Below, piece by piece: positions 57,813-64,000 of a stretch of DNA of 64,000 nucleotides. This DNA is from Cunninghamia lanceolata (lineage: Eukaryota; Streptophyta; Pinopsida; Cupressales; Cupressaceae). The notes below the pieces were generated by a model. It had not been told where the DNA came from. It was given only the letters and a program-made list of their open reading frames with translations, and did no database searches. The number at the start of each line of letters is the position of its first letter. Positions within the stretch are counted from its first letter, which is position 1. The translations under genes were made by a program, and so were the position numbers. Where the stretch lies: positions 7,378,001 to 7,442,000 of the forward strand of contig BSBN01000047.1 of the NCBI GenBank assembly GCA_027924645.1. Direction: 5' to 3'.

Positions 57813-60284
57813 ATGTGTTATGCCTTGATTCCTAAAACGCCTGAAGTAGTGAAGAAAGAAACTGAACTAGAGGAGATAAGAGAGTTGCTGTCAAAATATG
57901 AATACGTCATATCAGATAATGTACCTGATGGATTACCACCTATAAGGAGTATTAATCATCACACGGATCTTATATCAAGAGCAAGTTTGCCTAACAAAGC
58001 AGCACATAGAATGACACTGGTAGAGAATGAAGAACTGAATAGACAAATACAAGAGTTATTAAGAAAAGGTTTGATCAGAGAAAGCTTGAGTCCTTGTGCA
58101 GTACCTGTAGTGTTAGCACTGAAGAAGGATGGAGAATGGAGAATGTGTACTGACTCTAGAGCAATAAACAAGATCATAGTTAAGTATAGATTTCCCTTAC
58201 CTAGGATGGATGATATTATGGATTGTTTGAGTGGAGCAAGATATTTCACAAAGATAGAATTGAAGAGTGGATACCATTAGATTAGAATCAAAGAAGGAGA
58301 TGAATGGAAAACTACTTTTAAGACCAATGGAGGATTGTATGAGTGGTTAGTGATGCCTTTTGGATTGAAAAATGCACTGAGTACTTTCATGAGGTTGATG
58401 AATGAAGTTTTGAAGAAATTCTTCGGTAAGTTTGTGATTGTGTACTTGGATGATATTTTGATTTTTAGTAAAACAAAAGAAGAACATTTGTGGCATATTA
58501 TACAAGTTTTGCAGAGGCTGAGAGAGGAGAAATTACCGATAAACATCAAGAAGTGTAGTTGCATGAAGGAAGAGTTGGTATATTTGGGATTTGTGATTTC
58601 TGTGGAAGGATTGAAGATGGACCCTGAGAAAGTGAAAGCAATTGTTGAATGGCCTACACTGGAGAGCATTGGAGAGGTTAGATCATTTCATGGATTGGCT
58701 ACTTTTTATTAGAAGTTCATTAGAAATTTTAGTTCAGTTTGTAACCCTATGACAAAGACAATGAGATGTGATAGAAAAGATTTCAAGTGGACATCTGGAG
58801 TAGATAAAAGTTTTGAATTGTTGAAGTAGAAAGTGATAGAGCAACCTATTTTAGCATTACCAGATTTCAATAAGGTATTTCAAGTTGATTGTGATGCAAG
58901 GGGAAATGCAATTGGAGTAGTGTTAAGTCAAGAAGGTAGACCAGTAGCATATTTAAGTGAGAAGTTGAATGATGCAAGGAAGAGATATTCAGTTTATGAT
59001 CAAGAGTTCTATGCCATAATTCAAGCCTTGAAAAAGTGGAGACATTACTTGCTGCCTAAGGAGTTTGTGTTGTATACAAATCATCAAGCTTTACAATATT
59101 TGAATTGTCAAGGTAAGTTGAATCAGAGACATATGAGATGGGTAGAGTTGATGCAGAGTTATACTTTTTTGTTGAAGCATAGGAGTGGAAAATCAAACAA
59201 AGTTGTTGATGCTTTGAGTATAAGAAGAAACTTGTTGACATAGATGAGAGTTGAAGTGTTGGGTTTTGATGGATTGAAGAACATGTATGAGGGAGACACT
59301 GATTTTGTAGAACCTTGGAGAGCATGTAAGGAACCTATTGTGATATATAGGAGTAAGTGGCTGGACTATTTCATTCAAGAAGATATGTTATTCAAAGGAG
59401 GCCAGTTATACATACCTAGAAGTTCAATGAGGGATAATTTGATCATGGAGAAGCATAGTGGTGGATTGGCAGGACACTTTCGCATTGACAAGACATTAGC
59501 TTTGGTAAGTGAAAATTACTTTTGGTTTCAGATACATAAGGATGTTAGGAGATTTGTGCAAAGTTGTAGAGTTTGTCAAGTTGCAAAAGGGAGTAGTCAG
59601 AACACCAGATTGTATAAACCTTTGGTAGTACCAGAGAGACCTTGGAAAGACATAAGCATGGATTTTGTAATGGGATTTCCTAAGACATCAAGAGGACATG
59701 ATTCAATATTTGTAGTGGTTGACATATTTTCAAAGATGGATCATTTCATACCTTGTAAGAAGACAACTAATGCAGTGCATGTAGCTGACCTATTTTTCAA
59801 AGAGATTGTAAGATTGCATGGATTACCTAAGAGTATAGTTTCAAACAGAGACACAAAGTTTGTTGGGTACTTTTGGAGGACACTTTGGAAGAAGATGAAG
59901 ACAGATTTGAAATTTAGTTCAACTTTTCATCCACAGACAATTGGATAGACAGAGGTAGTGAATAGGAGTTTGGGAAACTTGTTGAGATGTTTGGTTGGAG
60001 ACAAAGCTAGAAGTTGGCATTTGATTCTTTCACAAGCAAAGTTTGCATACAATAATTTAGTAAATAGGAGTACTAGAAGGACACCTTTTGAGATTGTTAC
60101 TAGAGTGAATCCTAGAGGAGTTACAGAATTGAGAGATATCAGTACAGAGGAAAAGAGGAGTGCAAAAGCAGAAGAATTGGTAGACCATATGGAGATAGTG
60201 CATAATCAAGTGAAGAAACATTTGGAGGATATGAACAATAAGTACAAAGAGAAAGCTGATGAGAAGAGAAGACAAGGAATTTGA
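57813..60284 (+). pseudogene. Chromovirus RT, RNase H and integrase, broken by stops
   Basis: [49 protein letters not shown] (about 58440). RNase H: FQVDCDARGNAIGVVLSQ and YDQEFYAIIQALKKWRHYL. Integrase: zinc part HSGGLAGHF...CRVCQVAKG (about 59450-59590), DISMDFVMG, VSNRDTKFVGYFW and TEVVNRSLGN (D,D,E). In-frame stops: 58277, 58710, 58827, 59241 and 59946, mostly TAG from CAG. The frame shifts near 60284 into the C-terminal tail. Confidence 0.9.
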
Positions 60285-60700
60285 AGTTGGAGATGAAGTG
60301 ATGGTGTACTTGAGAAAAGATAAATTTCCAGTTGGGACTTATAACAAGTTGAAGATGAAGAAGTTTGGACTTTGTAGGATACTTAGGAAATTTGATTTAG
60401 GAAATGCATATAAAGTGGCATTACCAGAGACATTGGGCATATCACCTATTTTCAACATTGCAAACCTACATTAGTATCATGAAGCAGAGTTTAGTGACAG
60501 TATGGAAGAAGACTTGAAGAAGAAATTACCACAACAATCACCAAAGCAGATAGAAGACATCTTGGATAGTAGAGTTAGACGCAGTACTAGAGGAAGACAA
60601 TACAAAGAATATTTTGTGAAGTGGAAAGGTAGACTGGAAGAAGATTCAACATGGATTTCTTAGGCTGAGGTGGGTCATCTTGGTTCTCCCCTAGCCCTAG
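60285..60700 (+). pseudogene. Chromovirus integrase tail and chromodomain
   Basis: After a frameshift the sequence reads EFEVGDEVMVYLRKDKFP (the GPY/F-type tail) and then, following a TAG, RSTRGRQYKEYFVKWKGR and EEDSTWIS (about 60580-60660). This is a chromodomain (hydrophobic Y/F..VKWKG..E..TWE), which in chromoviruses helps steer integration to marked chromatin. Confidence 0.8.
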
Positions 60701-60739
60701 CAAAGTGAGGGACTCACTTTTTCAATAACTCTAGATGTC

Positions 60740-61543
60740 TGATGCAAGAGCATCCCTAGTTCAAGAGTAATCTTGCATCAACCAAAAACATTTGCATTTC
60801 AGTTCTTTCATTTTTTGGTTCATTTCAGGCAGTTCAGTTAGTAGCAGTTTTCATCTTGTGGTCCAATTTTGGCATTTCACATCTTGTGGATCTGGACTTA
60901 GCATCTACATCATATCAAGAATTCAGAGCATTTGGATCAGTTACTGGAAAGACATCGCTCTCAAAAGATCAACTATTTTCTCAGTATAGAGCATTCTAAC
61001 AGTTCCTGATAATCAACTGAAGGAGAAGGCTTGAGGTTCCTTCCTTGACTTGTGGATCTCAATGACATGTCATTCAATGTCCTTTGGTTTGTGTCCGACC
61101 TTCCCCAAGGGTCCGTACATTGTTCCATTTATTTGAAGAAGTGTTCTATGCATTTAGGTCTGACCTATCTGTGAACACGTTACATCTCTTCATTGGAGTT
61201 TGTGACCTTCCTTAGCTGACGCGAAAGAATCTATTGGTCTAAAAATGATATATAAAGATGCAATAGATCCTTAGGAAAGTAGTTAGAAATGGATTCATAG
61301 TTCATAGTTTTGATTTTGTGCGAAGTGAGTTTCAAAGCCTTATCTTGCACATGTATGTAATCAGCCCTGTGAGCCCTAATTGTAAGCCCACATGTTGCCA
61401 GCAAATCTTTATTTGAATTCTATGATATACTGAATGACTGAATATGCATTTTCTTTATTTCTTTGATTTGTTTCCATTATGTTTACTCTTGCTGCACGGT
61501 TCAGATAGTTCATTTTGTGAACCCTCCTATCATGACTGCACCA
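60740..61543 (+). repeat. Chromovirus 3' LTR (804 bp)
   Basis: Begins TGATGCAAGAGCATCC and ends CTGCACCA. It matches 54285-55087 along its length, with scattered differences and small gaps. Confidence 0.88.
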
Positions 61544-61548
61544 ATCAT
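61544..61548. repeat. Target site duplication ATCAT, right copy (chromovirus)
   Basis: Identical to 54280-54284. Confidence 0.85.
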
Positions 61549-62275
61549 CCTCAAAATACCATAAGCCATAATAAGATGTCCCCTTCAAATATCTAAAAAT
61601 TATTTTGACTGCTACAGCATGAGATTCTCTAGGATCAGTTTGAAATCTAGCAACAAGGCCAACTATATTCATAATATTAGATTTGGTATGAGTCAAATAA
61701 AGCAATCCTCCAATCATTGATCTATAACTTTTCTGATCTACCTTAGGGAAATCATCATCTTTACTCAACTTGCATCTAGTTATCATAGGTGTACTTACTG
61801 GTTTTGAATCCTCCATTTCAAACTTTTTCAACAACTCTTTCACATACTTAGACTGAGATATGAAGATGCCCTTATCTGACTGAATGATTTGTAGACCCAA
61901 GAAGAAATTCATTTCACCAAGCATAGACATCTCAAATTCACTTTGCATCTGATTAGCAAATTTTTTACACATGCTCTCATTTCCACCAAAGATGATATCA
62001 TCAACAAATACCTCAACAATCAAGATGTTTTCATGATCAATTTTGAAATAAAGATTACTGTTAGTTGTGCATTTGCTAAAACCTAACTTTAGCAGATACT
62101 TATCTAATCTTGCATACCAGGCTCTTGGGGCTTGTTTGAGTCCATACAATGCTTTCCTCAATCTGCAGACCATATCTCCTTGATCAGACAACTGGAATTC
62201 TTCCAGTTGCTCAATGTAGTCTTCTTCTACCAACTCTCCATTCAAGAATGCTGACTTGACATCCATCTAGTAAAC
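61549..62275 (-). pseudogene. Copia element B, reverse transcriptase
   Basis: The minus strand reads [45 protein letters not shown] (active-site pair of Asp), [17 protein letters not shown] and [13 protein letters not shown], ending in [16 protein letters not shown] at the chromovirus insertion. Before the MDVKSAF block a TAG replaces a Gln codon (VY*MDVK). It is nearly intact in this part and continues with RNase H at 54284 downward. Confidence 0.92.
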
Positions 62276-62904
62276 TTTGAAATCTTTGTAAGTAGCAAAG
62301 GCAAGAAATAATCTGATTGCTTCAATTCTTGCCACCGGAGCAAAAGTTTCTTCAAAATCAATTCCCTCTACCTGAGAATATCCTTTGTACACCAATCTTT
62401 CTTTGTTTCTCATAACTTCACCATCTTCATTCAATTTATTCTAGAAGACCCATTTAGTTCCAATTACATTTTTTTTTTAGGTCTAGGAACAAGATCCCAA
62501 GTATGGTTCTTTTCAATTTGCATTAATTCTTCCATTGTTTTTACCTAACTTTCATCATTACAAGTTTCATTCACTGATTTTGGTTTAATCTTTGAAATCA
62601 AACAATATTCCACTTGTTCTTCAACAATTCTTCTTCTATTTTGAACACCTTTATTTTATCTCCTATGATTTGATCTTCAGAATGATTCAACCTTACATAC
62701 CTGGGAGTTTTGAGATTTTCTTGAACTTCTAATTCTTGAACTTGTTCCTCAACATTTGCACTAGCTTCTTGAGTCACTAGATTCTCTGAAGTAATCATAA
62801 TCTTTCCTTCATTTGGATTTTCATTTTGGTCATCTGATTCATATCCATAAGACTTGGAAGGCCTCTCCTTGCTTTCATCAACCTTGACATTGAAAGGAAG
62901 CTAG
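62276..62904 (-). pseudogene. Copia element B, linker between integrase and RT
   Basis: The minus strand carries PRYVRLNHSEDQIIGDK (about 62680), the conserved HPxxxIIGD-like motif before copia RT, then the early RT region (MEELMQIEKNHTWDLVPRP) in shifting frames. The upstream end stops at about 62904, so integrase, protease and gag are not in the window. Confidence 0.8.
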
Positions 62905-63450
62905 GTGTGAAGAAAACGCTTCCTACACTAATCTAATGAGGGGAGGAGAGCGCAAATTCAATTTTATCTTTACAATTACAACAATGTTAACCCACTAACA
63001 AAGATATTGCAGCAAACACATACACAAGAAAGTAAGACAGAAGAAGAGAGACACAAGATATACATGGGGAAAACCCATAAAAACCCTACACTCCAAAACA
63101 TAACTCAAATGTATTCCATAAACAATGAAGGTTACAATACAACACAGAGCCAATGCTCTTGCAGGAATCTTTGACACTCATATCTAGAGATGATTTGGTA
63201 GCATAATAGTACTTGTCAAACCTGTAGTACTTCTCCTCTCCAAAGCACCTATTTATATAGCAAATATATGGCAAAAATGGCTCCACATTGGGATGGGCAT
63301 CGAACATGGCCTCATGGCCCAAAACCCACACCTATGGACACTTGTCCAACACTGTAGGATGCTCCTGACACTTGTCAAGTCACCCCATCCCAAGGAGGTC
63401 ATCTATTTCCAAAATGGTCTATGACAGATGCTCTTACGACTCTTACAACC
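62905..63450 (-). mobile_element. LTR-like fragment with minus-strand TATA
   Basis: Starts TGTGAAGAAAACGC where copia B coding sequence ends. It contains, on the minus strand, GCTATATAAATAGG (about 63250) and, about 180 bp further, GGGTTTTTATGGGTTTTCCC, a promoter/R layout seen in plant copia LTRs. Its far end is cut at 63450 by the next element. No gene. Identity uncertain. Confidence 0.45.
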
Positions 63451-64000
63451 TGTTGATGATGATTATTAGTCATAACAACATGCATGAAAATTTGCACAAC
63501 AAACCTTTATTATCTTTTAAAGTATGATCAACTTAAGATAAGTTGATGACTCCAAGGCTTCGTTGATTAGGTCATGATCATCTAACATTACTCAGAGGTT
63601 GATGTGACATGATGTTTTCCATTTCAAGGGGTCTTACGTTTGCTTAGGTGATTAGTATTGCATTGTATTCTATAAATTCACTCTACAGAGAGGTTAATTC
63701 TACTCTATTTCCAAAGATCACTATGATATTTGTAAGTTTGATCAATTCTTCTAATCATTGATCATTATGAACTTACACATTCTTCTACACTGCATATTTA
63801 TTTAAATGATGTGTCTACAAGTGGATATTTATGTGTTCCTCATGGATATTTATTTATATTTGCATGATATTTATCAATTTGACATGCTTCCATTCAAAAT
63901 ATGCTCTGTATTTTCAATTGCCTACGTGATATCTTAATATTTCAAGTTTATTTGCTTTTGGTTGTGTGTTATTTGTAATTATGGAGATGATTTGTAATAA
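63451..64000 (-). repeat. LTR 3' end of a diverged LTR-ORF family member (minus strand, runs off the window)
   Basis: Read on the minus strand, this ends ATCATCATCAACA and contains CAACCTCTGAGTAATGTTAG, GACCTAATCAACGAAG and GCATGTCAAATTGATAAA, all aligning in order with the last about 550 bp of the LTRs at 7310-7862 and 37120-37677. It differs too much to be the same subfamily. If complete, its U3 ORF would lie right of 64000. Confidence 0.75.

Larger units (their letters stand above)
54285..61543 (+). mobile_element. Ty3/gypsy chromovirus, complete but inactive
   Basis: LTRs 54285-55087 and 60740-61543, initiator-Met primer site, then gag, protease, RT, RNase H, integrase and chromodomain, with a perfect ATCAT duplication. 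It sits inside the pol of copia B between the RT and RNase H parts. Stops, one frameshift near 60284, and an insertion in gag inactivate it. Confidence 0.92.

Noticed and set aside
1..64000. tRNA, rRNA or organelle DNA
   Set aside because: No cloverleaf-like sequence or conserved rRNA blocks seen; tRNA-like words are only the primer binding sites.

Overview
This is a plant nuclear window made almost entirely of nested retrotransposons. I found no convincing host gene, tRNA, rRNA or CRISPR array. The very large LTRs, the layered insertions, the mix of Ty3/gypsy, Ty1/copia and LINE remnants, and the abundance of CAG-to-TAG stops (typical of decay at methylated CHG sites) point to a seed plant with a big, repeat-rich genome. 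A gymnosperm is plausible, but that is inference.

The window is dominated by two complete copies (1048-22563 and 30868-52870, both + strand) of one unusual Ty3/gypsy family related to the Tat/Ogre/Athila side of the group. Each copy has a perfect 5-bp target duplication (GGTAC and CACCC). The LTRs are about 6.8 kb long. Each LTR carries a sense-strand open frame of about 1,430-1,450 codons, placed upstream of the LTR's main TATA box and therefore in U3. A conserved 163- or 202-nt intron sits just upstream of its ATG. The internal region encodes Gag, protease, an extra (archaeal/plant-type) RNase H, reverse transcriptase, a catalytically degenerate native RNase H and integrase, in that order. 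The extra RNase H lies before the RT instead of after the native RNase H. The last 550 bp of the window (minus strand) is the LTR end of a third, diverged member.

Layout: 1-1047 and 22564-22806 are two halves of a minus-strand copia element (A) split by copy 1. 22807-24026 is unassigned AT-rich DNA. 24027-27567 is a small non-autonomous LTR element with an acidic ORF. 27568-30110 is the 3' part of a minus-strand LINE. 30111-30867, 52871-54284 and 61544-62904 are pieces of a second minus-strand copia element (B), split by LTR-ORF copy 2 and by a chromovirus (54285-61543, TSD ATCAT). The chromovirus gag is itself interrupted by about 770 bp of LTR-like DNA. 62905-63450 is an LTR-like fragment with a minus-strand TATA, cut by the diverged LTR-ORF relative.

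Copy 2 is the younger and better preserved: its two LTRs are both exactly 6810 bp, and its Gag-Pol frame of over 2,250 codons is broken by only two stops. Copy 1 has many stops, frameshifts and a 427-bp LTR deletion. Inferred expression scheme: genomic RNA starts at the TATA near the LTR 3' end, so the U3 protein would lie at the 3' end of that RNA (like sag or nef in some retroviruses). Alternatively, an upstream U3 promoter makes a spliced mRNA for it, so that each LTR is a self-contained gene.
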